NCBI RefSeq assembly: GCF_001625195.1
Contig: NC_054390.1
Coordinates: 3,558,027-3,622,026, forward strand
DNA: 64,000 nucleotides
Source: Drechmeria coniospora
Lineage: Eukaryota > Ascomycota > Sordariomycetes > Hypocreales > Ophiocordycipitaceae
Direction: 5' to 3'
Shown: positions 11,181 to 22,956 of the stretch, piece by piece
How positions within the stretch are numbered: position 1 is the stretch's first letter
How the letters are laid out: the number at the start of each line of letters is the position of its first letter
Made by a program: the position numbers and the translations under genes
Notes under the pieces: generated by a model
What the model was told of the DNA's origin: nothing
Database searches by the model: none
The model's input: only the letters and a program-made list of their open reading frames with translations

Positions 11181-13398
11181 TGCCGAGCCTGTCAACACGA
11201 GTATTCACGACTGTGTGTCCGGGACGAATACGGACAATCGGTAGACAGTTGGCACGGCTGACTCAAATCGTCCACCATCTTATCGAACCTGACCGCCGGA
11301 CTCGAGGAGGCTGCATCAACTTTACTCTCACCCATCCACCGGTAACTAATAACTGAGCATGGTGCACGAAATGAAAAATGAACAATGGCACAGTCGAGTC
11401 GTCCAAAATTCCAGACAGCGCCGAAATCATTACTTTTCATGGTGACCGCCAGTCTCGCCATCTCACCATGAACCAGAGTGGGCACTGCACCGGTCCGTAG
11501 AGCAAACAAATGACACAAGGTGGTGCCAAACTTGGCATATTGTGCCACCAGACACTGGAATGACTGGGGTCTGGTGGAAGTTGGAATGTACTGGGCCAGC
11601 TGTGCTCGAGGCATTCCGTGACCTGCTGTCACTGTTCAACGAGGTGTCGATTGAACAGAACAGCGGTGGTCGAATGGCAAACGTGTCATATGTGAATGAT
11701 AATCTTCTGCCTTGATCGGGCATTTGTAAACTTGACAGATAATCTGAATAGTACTGGCTATCGCCTGACGCCTGACACCCGCCGCCGTTTAGAATCCACA
11801 AGTTTAACTTCAACCGCGGTGAGATAGAATCGACTCGTCTAGTCATCAGTCGGCTTCTGATATGTGCCACGATCACCGATACCTTGCTACTCTTCCGGAG
11901 CCTGAACCATCTATACTTATTTGTCCCCCGATTACTCTCAGGCCAGTTGCAACTAGTCTAGCTGACCGATACAGCAGAATGGGCAAGGAGAGCCCCGTCA
12001 TAACTCCAATTTCCTTGCCGCGGATACATTCCGTATCAATATTATCTCAAGGAATCAACTTGAATGTCCATGAAACTGACAGTTTTGGGTTTGTTACGGG
12101 AAGCGTGGGTGTTAAATAGAGACACCGCATACTGCTGATGATTCTGGGGCGAAAAGCATGATGTTGTTCTACAGCTCTGTCGATTCTTTCCATTTCCTTC
12201 TGCTGGTCCCACGAGATTCTATTTCAGTCCACTACAGACAAACTTGCACTCGGGAAACGTCCATTCCAATATTGTCCTATTGTGACTGATTCGTCTCCTT
12301 GTCGCGAGGAGTGGTTACTGTCCTGGAAAACTTGCATAATCCATTCCGTGATTTGAACCGCACGACCATAAGGATGCCCTCGATACGGTGTGCCTTCCGG
12401 CGGCCAGAACCAAAGACAGCAAAAGGGTCCAGAAGGCATGCTGCATGGTCACAACATCCATATCCCTTCCTCAAGGGTATAATTGCGATCCCCAAACGAC
12501 TCTATAGGCTTTGTTTCCCGATTACATTTGATGCCATCATGAATACCGCTGGGGATGGGGGCGTCACCTCTGTCTCCGATGATGACGATGTAACTACACG
12601 TGTCTGTAGGCTCGAATTGTTTCAAGGTTACACCTCATTGTGGTAGATGTGATGTGGCTGTGGCCCTTCAGCCCGGCATTCAACACCTGCCGCCCGTGCA
12701 GCCCAACGCGTGCTAGATTTGGGAGTCCGCGATGGCCCTGCAGATAGCAAAAGTCCCTTGAGCCTCCTTGAGTTCAAAGCCCCTCCCTCTCTCGATCATT
12801 TTGGGGCTTTGCAAGACAGACTGGAGCTCGGAATAGATACAAAAGAATAGCGGTTGTGGAGAAGAATAAGCCAGCAGCCAAATCGCTACTACTTTCGATC
12901 TGCTTTCCACATCCGCAAGGTCAGCAACCATGGAATGGCCCGCTTGCTGTTTAGTAGCTGTTGCTTGCGGAATCGGGTGACGGGAATGCAACCACGTAAC
13001 GGTTCATGATCTATAGGGTAATGCAATCCGAATAATGGCCATTTGTATAGTCCGATGCAGACGCAAGCTGACTATGTAGATGGAGGCCACTAATTTTCGA
13101 TGTAAGTAGGAAATAATGCAGATGTTCAACGGTGACGTTGGACTTGATGGGCCGCTACCAGCATAACTTCAAATACATCTGAGAAAATGCAGTCTTCTGA
13201 AAGCTCCTGTAATACTTTCGCCTCATCAAGTCATTACCGAGGAAGAACGAGTGGTGCAAAAGAAGAAGAAAAACAGCACTGTACAAGAGTTGTTGGGTAA
13301 TTGCCATTATCAGCTGCTGTATAACGCAAGTGCTCCGCACATACAAGGGATCGCAAGGCATACAAAGAGCGCAAGTTTAGTATTACTTACAAAAGGTT

Positions 13399-13639
13399 GG
13401 TTGTACAAGTGGATATGATGTTGTAACGAGTTTTTATAATAGTTCGCACGCGCATGCATGCCTTGCCTTCCCACCAACGCAGCCGGACACCCAACGGTCG
13501 GTGTAATTTAACAGACTTTTGTGGTACAAGTGGATATGATGCTGTACTTGCTTGCCATGAAAGAAGTTCTTATACCAGTTCGCATGCATGCCTGGCCGTC
13601 CTACCAACACAGCCGGACACTCAACGGTTGGTTTAATTT
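13399..13639 (+). repeat. diverged tandem duplication, two units of about 115 bases
   Basis: Unit 1 (about 13399-13510) and unit 2 (about 13522-13639) share ACAAGTGGATATGATG near the start, AGTTCGCA then GCATGCATGCC in the middle, and CAGCCGGACAC then CAACGGT near the end. Unit 2 has a short extra segment. No coding role is evident. Confidence 0.75.
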
Positions 13640-14234
13640 CCCTCCTGCTAGCCTACCAGGTGTAGAGGCTACACTTGCTCAACACAGTAGTCATAGCAGG
13701 CCTGCAATATAGACCTATTTCCGGTGAACCAATGTTTATCTCGGAGTAGTTTTCATGTACTCGCCGTCCTTGCATAAAGGGAATGGGCCCAAGTCAAAAA
13801 TGATACGAGGATGACGATGCATGCCGAGGCCGCCCAATTATCTTCGCAGCCATGCTTCATGGTCAAGATCCTAGTGGTGAGGCCGAGACGAGGGAACCTG
13901 CGACTCCACGGCGAGTTCCAGGAGGCCACGCAACGGTTACGTGATTGATGCAACATGCGAGCACATGCCGCCCGCAGGTACAGCAAGCACCGGGTATTAA
14001 GCACGTGCAGGACTATTGCGTGCAGCACGCACCATTCATGGGGGGGGAGGACATTCGCCGGGATGCACGCCTATGTGTGCGGCTACTTGTACAAATAGAT
14101 GCCCCCTTCCGCGCCGCTGCCGCCGCCTCCCATGCTGCTCATCACCTCCCGTCTCGAACCGTTCATTCAAAATCCAATCAACGCTTGACGGTTCATCAAG
14201 AACAATATAGCCGCTTCGTCGTCTTGCCGCTCCC

Positions 14235-14815
14235 ATGATGTTCGAGGTCCTAACCACTCTCCTCCTGGCCGGTTCGGCCATGGCCAGCCCTTCCAAGTTG
14301 ATGGCGAGCATTTCCGCCGACGGCGAGGCCAAGGCAGATGGCTGCGGCGGCATGGGTTATTTGACCGTCACAACTTTTACTTTCACGGCGTGACCGGGCG
14401 TGATTCGATATTATCCGAAGTCTACTGGCACACGAGCGAAATCTACTTCACGCTGCACAGCACGGCCGTCGACTTTGAGGCGCAGTGCGGGGCCGAGGCC
14501 GCGCTGATATCCGACTTGGACGGCCAGTCGCACCATGGCTGCAACATGACCAAGGCTGGGAATTCGGACGTGGCCACCTTCAGCTTCGCGCAGGGCACGG
14601 GCGAGCTCAAGATTCAGGTCCAGGGGCGATGCAACGACACGAGCAACGCGTGGGAAGCCGAGGGCGGCGCCAAACTGGAACTTCCGTGCCGAGTGTGGTC
14701 CCGGACGTGGAACGTGCGGAAAGCGGACACGCCATTCTTCACGCGAGATATATTTTGCCCCATCGGCTCGGTCGAGGTGCCCATGCAGATGACCGTCGGC
14801 GGACCAAGGGCCTGA
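14235..14815 (+). CDS. small secreted protein gene with an apparent one-base frameshift
   Basis: Two adjacent ATGs at 14235 open a frame beginning MMFEVLTTLLLAGSAMASP, a typical signal peptide, which stops after 51 codons at TGA. The body continues in another frame to 14815: about 140 residues with three Cys in the tested part (QCGAE, HGCNMT, GRCND) plus two near the end (LPCRVW, IFCPIG). Alternating polar/hydrophobic stretches suggest a beta-sandwich secreted protein. The switch corresponds to one missing base at or near the TTTT run 14375-14378, where the two frames give matching beta-strand sequence. No intron fits. Family not recognised. Either a sequencing error or a recently broken gene. 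Confidence 0.55.
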
Positions 14816-15694
14816 TGGAGGGATCGACCGTGACCCGGGGCACCACCGGCCAAGCCCATGCCGAATGGGAGGACCGGTCGCTTGACAGCCCGGGCGCCGA
14901 CGCTCGCTCGTACAGTCAGTCCTAAGGGGGGGGCGCAGGATCGAGTGGCAGACGGGAGACTGTTGTACCTGGACGACGGCTCGAGCAAGAGTGCCGGGCC
15001 GACGGAGGGAGAAGGCGAGACCGCCATCCATCACTCGTGGGTTACGCCAACTGCACGGCCGTCGGCCGCCAGCCAGTTCCGGCGAACGCGATGACGCCTT
15101 GGGACCAGTCGTGTGCGCGACAGGCATCGTGTCCGCAACTCGACGCAGCGGCCATCGACCTTTTGCCACGGCGCCCACGGCTGGATTGATCGGGCGGTGA
15201 TTGGCATCGAGGGGTGCGGCCAATCTCGAGCCGAGCTGGAAGGAAAGGAGATGCAAGCGGGGGGCATCGGCTCGGGTTGATACTTTGACGCACCTTGGTT
15301 GCACGCCTGATTCTGTGAACCGTCTAGGTCCGCAGCGGCCGTTTGGTGGAAGAGGGGGGGGGGATGGAGTTTTGTTGGAAGCACAGGGTTGCCCCATTGG
15401 CGACTCGCACAGTGTGTCCCACCGTGCCACGGCGACGCGGCAACTGTACGGTACATGTACCTTGTACATGCGAGTGCAGCATTGCCAAATCAACACGGAA
15501 AGAAAATACGGATTAATATACTGTAAGTACTGTTCAGTACTTACAACGGCATGTAAGTACAGCACGGAGTAAGTCTTTGGTGTACAGCAGTACTTGGTGC
15601 ACCTGTAATTGTTGTACAGTAGGTGCACAGCCCCCTGTAAGAATGCGAGTCGGCACCAGCATTCATCTCGTCGCGTCCGCGGTTGGCCCTACTT

Positions 15695-15725
15695 TGCAGG
15701 TGTGCAGGTGTGCAGGTGTGCAGGT
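15695..15725 (+). repeat. short tandem repeat, 8-base unit
   Basis: Three and a half joined copies of GTGTGCAG. Confidence 0.8.
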
Positions 15726-17892
15726 ACTGCAGAGGAATACTTGCGACACTCGAGGCTCCGACTAGAATTTGCCCCCATTCATGTTTCTATGCATGGTCGT
15801 CTTGCAGACGTGCACATGCATGTGTTATCACGAGCACCTTGACCAGCATTTGTTGCAGCGCGTTTGCCATGGGGTGCTGGTGTCCTTGCCTACAGTACTG
15901 TACCTGGCAGGTAGGCATTTCAATGTGGCTAGTGCTCGGTTTATTCTGTAGCAAACATTCCGTACGGTGCATAGCAATAATAATTATGCTTGCCCATGCA
16001 CAAGCAGGCGTACAAGTGGGTGTACAATTACTACAAGTGCATGCAAGTACAAGCAACAAGTCAGTGAGTGTACTTGCAGTAAGCACAAGCACACTGTAAG
16101 TACTTAAGTAAGTGGGTGTACTTAAGTACAGTACGCCGTACTCCGTACAAGCACTAAGCATTGATACTCCGCACATATAAGTGCACATCAGTACTGTACA
16201 GTAGGTACCTTTGTATTACTGCACGGAGTACGGAGTAATTACGGAGCAGCCGTATTCATACTTATATACAGCATTCTTCGTGGCAAGTCAGCCAAATGTG
16301 CAAGCACATTTGCAGCAAGTACTTCGCTTCGTGCGTCCGCCAGCGGCAAACACTCGCACCTACACCCACCTACTAGTACAGCGTGCGCTGGCAGTGCCCG
16401 TGCCTGGTACCTACCGTCCAAGTGCTAGAGTGCGAGCACAAGTACGGAGCGGAGTACGGAGTACAGCAAGTACAAGTGTACGGGAGTACCTACGAGGAAG
16501 CCAGAACTGAGATGAGTGTGCCTTGTACTCTGCAAGTAAGTACTTCCTTGCGCGTTGTGGGCTTGCGACTGCTCTGCACAGCAATGGTAAGTCCTTGTCC
16601 ATGTACTTGCACGTACCGAGTAACAGTTAATAATCAATACCTTGGTAATGTCGTCCAGCGTGGCCTTTCCCATGGCCCTCCCTCCACTGCACGCGTACTT
16701 GTACTGCTGCTGACGGCACTCTCACTCGGTATGAGTAGAGTGCAGTTGCAGGCATGCACCGGTGCTAGTTGCATCGCCTGTACGGGCGTTTGGCAAGGAG
16801 AATACGGAGCATTGCAGGTAATATTACTTGCGAATGGAAGCACGTCTACAGAGTATTAATTAATACACGTAAGTACTCCATACTTGTGCGGTACACCGAA
16901 TGCTCCGTGCACACAAGTGCGCCAGTCCTTGCACCCATCTGCCACTTGCCTGCGGTGATCACTTGTACACGAACAGTGCAGTACAACCAAGTACTTATGC
17001 TTGTCATTGCCCCAGCATCTCACACCTACTTACTGTACTGTACGAGGTACTTGCTCGTACCCCTACTCTGTGCCCTTGCGAGGACGTAAGTACTGCCACC
17101 TGCAACTTGCCACTGCTTACTGCACATTCACTTCGCATTTGTCCGTACGCCCACCGTAGGTGTACACCTCCCCACCTGCTTGTACGCCTTCCCTATTGCT
17201 CACATTCTGGTGCGAGAAATCCGAGAGCCAAAAGGCGAGGCGTGCACGAGTCCGAGCAGGCAAACGGGCACGGCAGTATTGCTCGTTGCAGTAGCTGGGT
17301 GCACTCGTGCAGGTAATACTCATCCGCACAATCGCACGGTAAAGCGCTGGATGTGAGCACGTTTTGCTCGTAAGCGTGCAGCTTGTAATACTATTATTAC
17401 CTACTAGGTACCTGTAGGTACGGAGTACGTACAGTTCAGCACCTTTGTCGTGCTGTAAACCTACTAGGTACCTAGTACTAACATGCACACCTACGGTAAG
17501 TACCCATACCATGTGCATGCAAGTACCGGCTGTGCGGAGTAGGTGAGCACCTAATGTTCGGCGTGTTACGGAGTAAGGAGTACTGTACACTATCTGTCAT
17601 TGCAGTACAAGCAAGTACAAGCAAGAACTTGTGAGCAGGTGGACGCAAGTACGTGCACTCGCATGTATGAGTGGTGTAATTACCGAGTACCGTACGGTGC
17701 GCATGTGCGTTGTAATTGTGCTCTACATAATACGGGAGTAGACTCGAGCGCTTTTTGCTACCCTATAACCGCTTTTCCTGTTACTGGTGAGTTTTTGTCA
17801 AGCAGTACTAACCCAAGCTGAGCTGCTGATGGCCCTTGTCGGTGCCTGGCCCACATTGAATATTTACCAAATGGCACGTATTACTTACGTAT

Positions 17893-17916
17893 GTACGGAG
17901 TACGGAGTACGGAGTA
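17893..17916 (+). repeat. three head-to-tail GTACGGA units
   Basis: The GTACGGAGTAC word is tandemly extended (period 7), showing that the dispersed word can amplify locally. Confidence 0.8.
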
Positions 17917-19919
17917 CAGTAATGCTCCGAACTTGTCGCTTCCTTGGACTCCGCACTTGCACCACCATGACCAACCTCGACGCAAGAAAAGTCTTGCTCA
18001 TCGCATTGGTCGAGCATCTGAGGAGCATCTCGTCTCTGGAACCTGTCGGCGGCCGCCAGCCAGACATTCGCGTGTGACATTCGCACGATCAATAAACATG
18101 CGGTTCCGTTGAGGCGGAAATTCAAGTTCAGCGAGAAATGAATCTCCGTACGGAGTGGGTACGGCGCACAAGTGCAGTGCAAGTGAAGTGCAAGTGCAGC
18201 ACATGTGCTGTAAGTGCAGTGCTCAGTGCAGTCACCCAAGTACAACACACCAAAGCAAGTGCAAATACGTTGCTGTGCGCCAACTGGTGCAAGTTCCAAG
18301 TACATGCATCTACAAGAACTCGTCCTGTAACTACGGAGTGCACCAACATGCACAGTTCCGTGTACAGGCACAGCCACAACGTAGCCACTGCAAGCAAGTA
18401 CAAGTAGTTGTACTGTAAATGTGCAAGCGTGTGCATGGCAACATTTATTAATACCAGCTACTGTACTTACCTACCAGTTCTCGTACTGCTCGTGCCAAAT
18501 GCCTACATCCAGGTACATTTACCCCTTGTATTATTACCCGTACGGGTGTTGTGTGAGAGCAGTACAGCAGGTGTGCTCTTAAGTCCCCGAGTTTTTACCT
18601 GGGGCCTTACAGGTACCATGTCAGGGAGAGAGTACAAGCCAGATAATGCTGCACCTGCGTGTACATGCAAGTGCTCGGTACTGTCGTGATGCATTCCCCA
18701 AGCCTGGGTGGGAAGTCAACGAGCAGTACTCTGCAAGTACTCCGTACTTCGTAAGCACTTACTTACATTAATCCAACTCCGCAAGTACTCCGTACTCGTA
18801 AGTATTACTTCATAATCTGTTCCTACTTACATGTACAACTACAAGTACGCAAGTACAGTAAGCAATAGAGCGATAGCCTAATCCGAACATTGCGGCAGGT
18901 GGGGTCGTTGCAGTAAGCGAGTTCGGAGTACTCCGTACCGAGTGCGGAGTGTTGTGCTCAGTGCTCCGTACTTACATAAGTACTTGGTTGGACATGCTCA
19001 ATGTTACTTGTACTCAGTACCTGGGCTCGCACAAGCATCGGTATAAAAACAACCCTTGTTGCTGATCAGCGCTAGCTGGACCTGATTTATGCCCGTAATA
19101 GGCATAGCGTTTGCGTAAACAAAGCATCCAGCCGCGCATTATGTTTTACTCTTCATGTACTCCGTATAGCACCTGCAGCACTTGCACCGTGCAGAGAAAT
19201 TACAGAGCAATACAGAGTACTTGCACGGAACAGTCATCATGAATACCTCACAAGTCGAAACGTCAACGGCAGAGCGGCACATCCATGTCCACCTACTCCT
19301 CCCATGCACCCCATATGCATCAGCTCAGCCTCGTGCCATTCTTCCAATTTGTGAAACGGCTGCAGAGAATTTGACTGGCGATGAATCGATGGATCCGACG
19401 ACGCCTGAGCAGTCGCCCACTCCGCCACCTTCAGTCGACTCGTGCCCGTATGGTGGACCGATCGGGTTGGCATAGGTAAAGAGCTTGCTCTCCGCACCGT
19501 TGGTCGGACGAGGTGTGGCATCGGAAACCCCGGCCTTGGAGGGCCACGCTCACGCATCGTACGGAGCGCCGGCGATGGCAGGTCATCGACGGGCCCCTCC
19601 GATATGCGACTGTACGAGGCGGTTGGCAAGTTCAGCGCGTCAAAACATCGGCCATCGTTGTGTCACGGCAGCGGCACCACCGGGTTGACGACGACAGGAG
19701 TCTCCTAGGAGCCGTCCTGATCCGGGGCATGACGAACGAATCGAGAGCTGCCGGGCCGAAGCGCTCTGCGCATGCAACGGCATCCATCGCCACCACCCTC
19801 CCAAACGTCAAACCATTCTTCGCTTCAGTCTCTACGCACACCAAGTTGCCTCGATGTACCACGTCGAGGTCGACCATCTACAGGCCCCATCTCTCGCGGC
19901 AACCGAGTATAAACATCCT

Positions 19920-20600
19920 CGTCGATGAAGATTTTGTATATCCCAGCAACGCTTCAATCCACTTCCCCCCTTCAACACCAACAGTAAGCATACGCACATG
20001 CATTCGTCTCCAACATAAAGGCAACAATCTTCCCCGTCATTCCCCTCGCCCTCGGCGTTGGCGCGGTTGCGCAGGCAGAGGAGGCCAACAATGCCTGCGC
20101 CACGGCGAACAAGCCAGGACGCAATTCGTACACCTTTTAGAACCCTTTGGCTTGGGTCGGTGCGACTCCGTCGCAATCGTCGGCCTGGTGCAAATTCCTG
20201 GACAGGTGCGGACGACACTACGGCAGTGCCGAGTGCCCGAATCTGTAGAAAACGGGATACTTCCTCGGATCACACGGGAGAAAGCCTCCTAGTGCTTTAC
20301 TATGGTGGGTTGCATACGCGAAAGTGCTTGGTGCTGGCAGAGATGACATTGCTAGTTCGCGTACCCACAAAGTGCCTGGCCGCATCCTTGTAAATAGAGC
20401 TTTGCTTGGCTCATGTTACCCGATTGACGACCGTTACCCTGATCGACGTACTCGAGAGCCAATTCGCCATCACACAACCTGCGCCTTGATACCCTTGCAG
20501 GCGTACCGGCGTCATCACGACTGGATGCCTGCGGCATTCCGCTTCCAGTTATGGGAAGCGGTATCCATCAAGATATCCCGAGCACGGCAGTGAGTGTTTT
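19920..20600 (+). repeat. left copy of a duplicated segment (partner about 22590-23610)
   Basis: The leader just upstream (C-rich, ATTCA/CATTC-like), the coding-like block 20015-20248 and the 3' block about 20396-20580 are each similar to the right copy in the same order. The 3' blocks share GCCTTGATAC, ACGACTGG, TTCCAGTTAT and TCAAGATAT. The right copy has about 0.3 kb more between gene and 3' block. The reverse strand of both 3' blocks has a broken cysteine-containing frame. Confidence 0.7.
20015..20248 (+). pseudogene. dead paralogue of the small secreted cysteine-rich protein at 22669
   Basis: Translated from ATA (20015) it gives KATIF-VIPLALGV, the same signal peptide as the 22669 gene, then a body with matching AWVGATPSQS, AWCKF and CGRHYGSAECP blocks. 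The start codon is ATA instead of ATG, and an in-frame TAG at 20138-20140 replaces the Tyr codon of the intact copy. The frame is otherwise kept for 77 codons to TAG at 20246. It therefore died by point mutation with no frameshift, which suggests a fairly recent loss. Confidence 0.7.
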
Positions 20601-22590
20601 CATTGACGTACGTACAGAGTACCTCGAATGTCATGAGACATGCTGTATGAGGCCGTCACGCGACCAGTCGTCCTGCAAAAGACTTGAAGGCGGCTCCTTC
20701 GCCATAACAGCGGCCCCTGAGATATCAATGCTACGCCCCCCCCCCCGGGCCTGTCCACTAGCAAGTGAGCAGCGCTCTCGCTACTAGCACCCAGACCTCC
20801 TTACTCTGCCTCCGATACCACCCATCAGGAGTGTCTGACATCAATACGAACCAGCTTGCTTCTACATCTGTGTGCTGTATTTGTGGTATGTACGCAGCAC
20901 CACTACCACCATACCATCGTTGAATCGAACGAGCAAGGCTGGATTTACACCCACAATAGGTAAAGTGTAAAATGTATACTAGCTAGAACAATGTGCTTTC
21001 CGTCTTGTACGCTAAGATGTCAAAGTAAAGCGTGACCATCTGTTATATGCATCGGCATCGCTGCATCCATCTTGGGACCATCGTGTAACAGGGGCAAAGT
21101 CAATTTGCAACCCCCCTCTTGTCGGCTTTCTCGGTCTTGCTACTAATAATACCGCAACGACGATGACAATGATGAAGACGACTGCGAACAAGAATGTGAA
21201 TGGCTCCGACTGAATGCCACTAGCTTTACTCTCTAGCACGACTGCTGCTCTGGACTCGTGGGCCGTGCTGGCAACGTTCGAGTGCTTCCTATGCAATTTG
21301 TGGCCGTAGAACCAGGCCTGCGAGGCCTGACCCTCCTGAGGTTTCACGAGAAGCAGCGCCGATGGCCGCGTCCTTGTCTTGATGGGAAGACGACACGGGC
21401 TAATTAGCTGGTCGGCGCCGCTTCGAATCGAAGCAGTCTGGACACGCTGGACACGCTGAGCGGGAGACGGCAAGCGAAACCGGCCCCACCAGCTGCATCG
21501 TGATAGGAATCCCGCCGCAGCAGACATGTACGGCATCCGTGAAGCCCACACTTGGCGGTGCGGCGCCCATTTTTGTGGTCCATTTGGTGCGACGAATCCC
21601 GTATCAGCCGTCCCAAATCAGGCTTCCAAAAGCTATGCTGAGCCGAAGTTCTAGCTAACGCGGCAAGTCTAGTCCTTTTATTATTTTCTCCGATACATTA
21701 ATGGCAAATATCAAACTAGTTTTGCTTCTCTTAGTCTATGCAAGCACCTGGTGCTCAATGTCCTCGGCGCATACCAGCTATCGAGAATGCGGCCTGCTCT
21801 AGTTCGGCGTTGCCGTCCAGGTACTGTATATCTCGACTTTGGCACCCATGCACTCATTGCCTTGCAGCTTACACTGCTATCATTCTCCACTTGGGAGGAA
21901 TGTGGGCACTCTCGTCATGAGAAGAATCATTTAGTTAATGCAAATAGTTTCGTCTCCTATCTTGCGACGTGAACATCCAGCAGATCCATGCTACCGCAAT
22001 CAACCCGCACAGTCATTCAAGCACGACAAGGTATCATCTGCGAATAGGTTCAATGCCAGATATCACGCACCGATGCTTCACCTGCCCTGTGTATACTACT
22101 CCGTGACTTTCTCAACATGTCGCAACGGCATCGAGGATCCGGCCCTGCTCAGGCTCGCAACGACTAGAAGATACAGACAATATACGCTTTAGATAACCGA
22201 CAGTTGGAAGCGGTTTAGCCTGCACTGCCAATCTGAGTGCAGGCCGGTACAAGGACGCTGCACTGTGCGACCAGCTGCATCAAGATTGGAACCGCCCTAA
22301 ATATCAGCCATCCTGATTCAGAGCACACCAAACCAAATAGCGCTAAGTTGTAGGTGCTGCAGGAGTGGCAGTTTCATTTCATTTCATTATTCTCTACAAT
22401 ACTCCGTAATAGTTGCATATTTACTGCAGTCAAGGGTAAACCAGTTTATTTCCAGTCCATGTACACACTAACGGGGTGAAGTAAGTATAGTACGTAGGAT
22501 ATCGACTTGCTGAAGTCTGTAGCAGCAGTCAACTATAAGTTGCCTCCGATGTCGTCTCCTTGCGCATTTTCTGCATCCCCTCAAGACCTC
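20601..22590. other. intergenic region inside the duplicated area
   Basis: Contains one weak minus-strand candidate (21012-21536, listed separately) and an 11-C run at 20736-20746. The remainder has short frames only. Confidence 0.45.
21012..21536 (-). CDS. hypothetical single-pass membrane protein (weak)
   Basis: 174 residues from the first ATG at 21536, with no intron. The only clear feature is one strongly hydrophobic segment FTFLFAVVFIIVIVVAVLL followed by the basic stop-transfer ARPRKPTR, about 50 residues from the end. The N-terminal part is Ser/Arg/Gln-rich with no domain. The hydrophobic segment argues for a real coding region, or part of one; low complexity upstream and no family match argue against it. 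Confidence 0.25.
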   Translation of the reverse strand: MPYMSAAAGFLSRCSWWGRFRLPSPAQRVQRVQTASIRSGADQLISPCRLPIKTRTRPSALLLVKPQEGQASQAWFYGHKLHRKHSNVASTAHESRAAVVLESKASGIQSEPFTFLFAVVFIIVIVVAVLLVARPRKPTRGGLQIDFAPVTRWSQDGCSDADAYNRWSRFTLTS

Positions 22591-22668
22591 AACTTCAATC
22601 TTTTCACCCCTTTAAAATTGCCAACATTCAGCATAAAAGAACATCTACTCCGCATATTCATCGACAAT

Positions 22669-22956
22669 ATGAAGGCAACAATTTTCTGCTTAATTCCCCT
22701 CGCCCTCGGCGTTGCGGCAAATGACCCGGCAGATCAAAGCCAACAAACCGCGCGCGGCTGTTCTGACAAATACCAGCCAGAACGTACCAATTTTGCCTTC
22801 TACGATCCTAGGGGATGGGTTGGCGGGACCCCGAAACAGTCGATGATATGGTGCGATTTCCAGGTAGAGTGCGGAAGGCACTATACAACTGCAGAGTGTC
22901 CGGATCGGCCAGAGCAGCGCCTCGAGGTGGAATGCCCTGAATGCAAATTGTCCTAG
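22669..22956 (+). CDS. small secreted cysteine-rich protein
   Basis: 95 residues. The first 18-20 form a signal peptide (MKATIFCLIPLALGVAAND). The mature part is about 75 residues with six Cys (GCSD, IWCDF, VECGR, AECPD, VECPEC), enough for three disulfides, so an extracellular stable protein is expected. The start chosen is the ATG opening the signal peptide; the frame is open further upstream but contains no signal there. No known family is recognised, and an effector-like role is only a guess from size, secretion and Cys content. A dead paralogue lies 2.65 kb upstream. Confidence 0.65.
   Translation: MKATIFCLIPLALGVAANDPADQSQQTARGCSDKYQPERTNFAFYDPRGWVGGTPKQSMIWCDFQVECGRHYTTAECPDRPEQRLEVECPECKLS

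Larger units (their letters stand above)
10384..14234. other. gene-poor intergenic region
   Basis: About 3.9 kb. Open frames at 11192-11876 (minus) and 12299-12646 (plus) have no recognisable domain, signal or splice context. An (AT)n stretch lies near 11158-11180 and a diverged tandem duplication at 13399-13639. I see no supportable gene. Confidence 0.5.
14816..19900. other. gene-poor, repeat-word-rich intergenic region
   Basis: About 5 kb. Long overlapping open frames near 14.8-15.6 kb on both strands reflect GC-rich sequence and carry no domain. From 15.4 to 19.2 kb the GTACGGAGTAC/AAGTACTTG word family is very dense. Local tandem repeats are at 15695-15725 (8-base unit, TGCAGGTG-like) and 17893-17916 (three joined GTACGGAGTAC words). 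A palindromic word CCTACTAGGTACCT occurs twice (17400 and 17460). No supportable gene. Confidence 0.55.

Noticed and set aside
11192..11876. Two overlapping minus-strand frames of about 140 codons
   Set aside because: No similarity to any family, no start context or intron signs; composition like the surrounding non-coding DNA.
14411..15628. 405-codon minus-strand frame
   Set aside because: Antisense to the secreted-protein body at its lower-coordinate end and otherwise Arg/Pro-rich GC translation without a domain.
19513..20292. 259-codon plus-strand frame
   Set aside because: Runs in a different frame over the dead secreted-protein copy; the meaningful frame is the one aligned with the 22669 gene.
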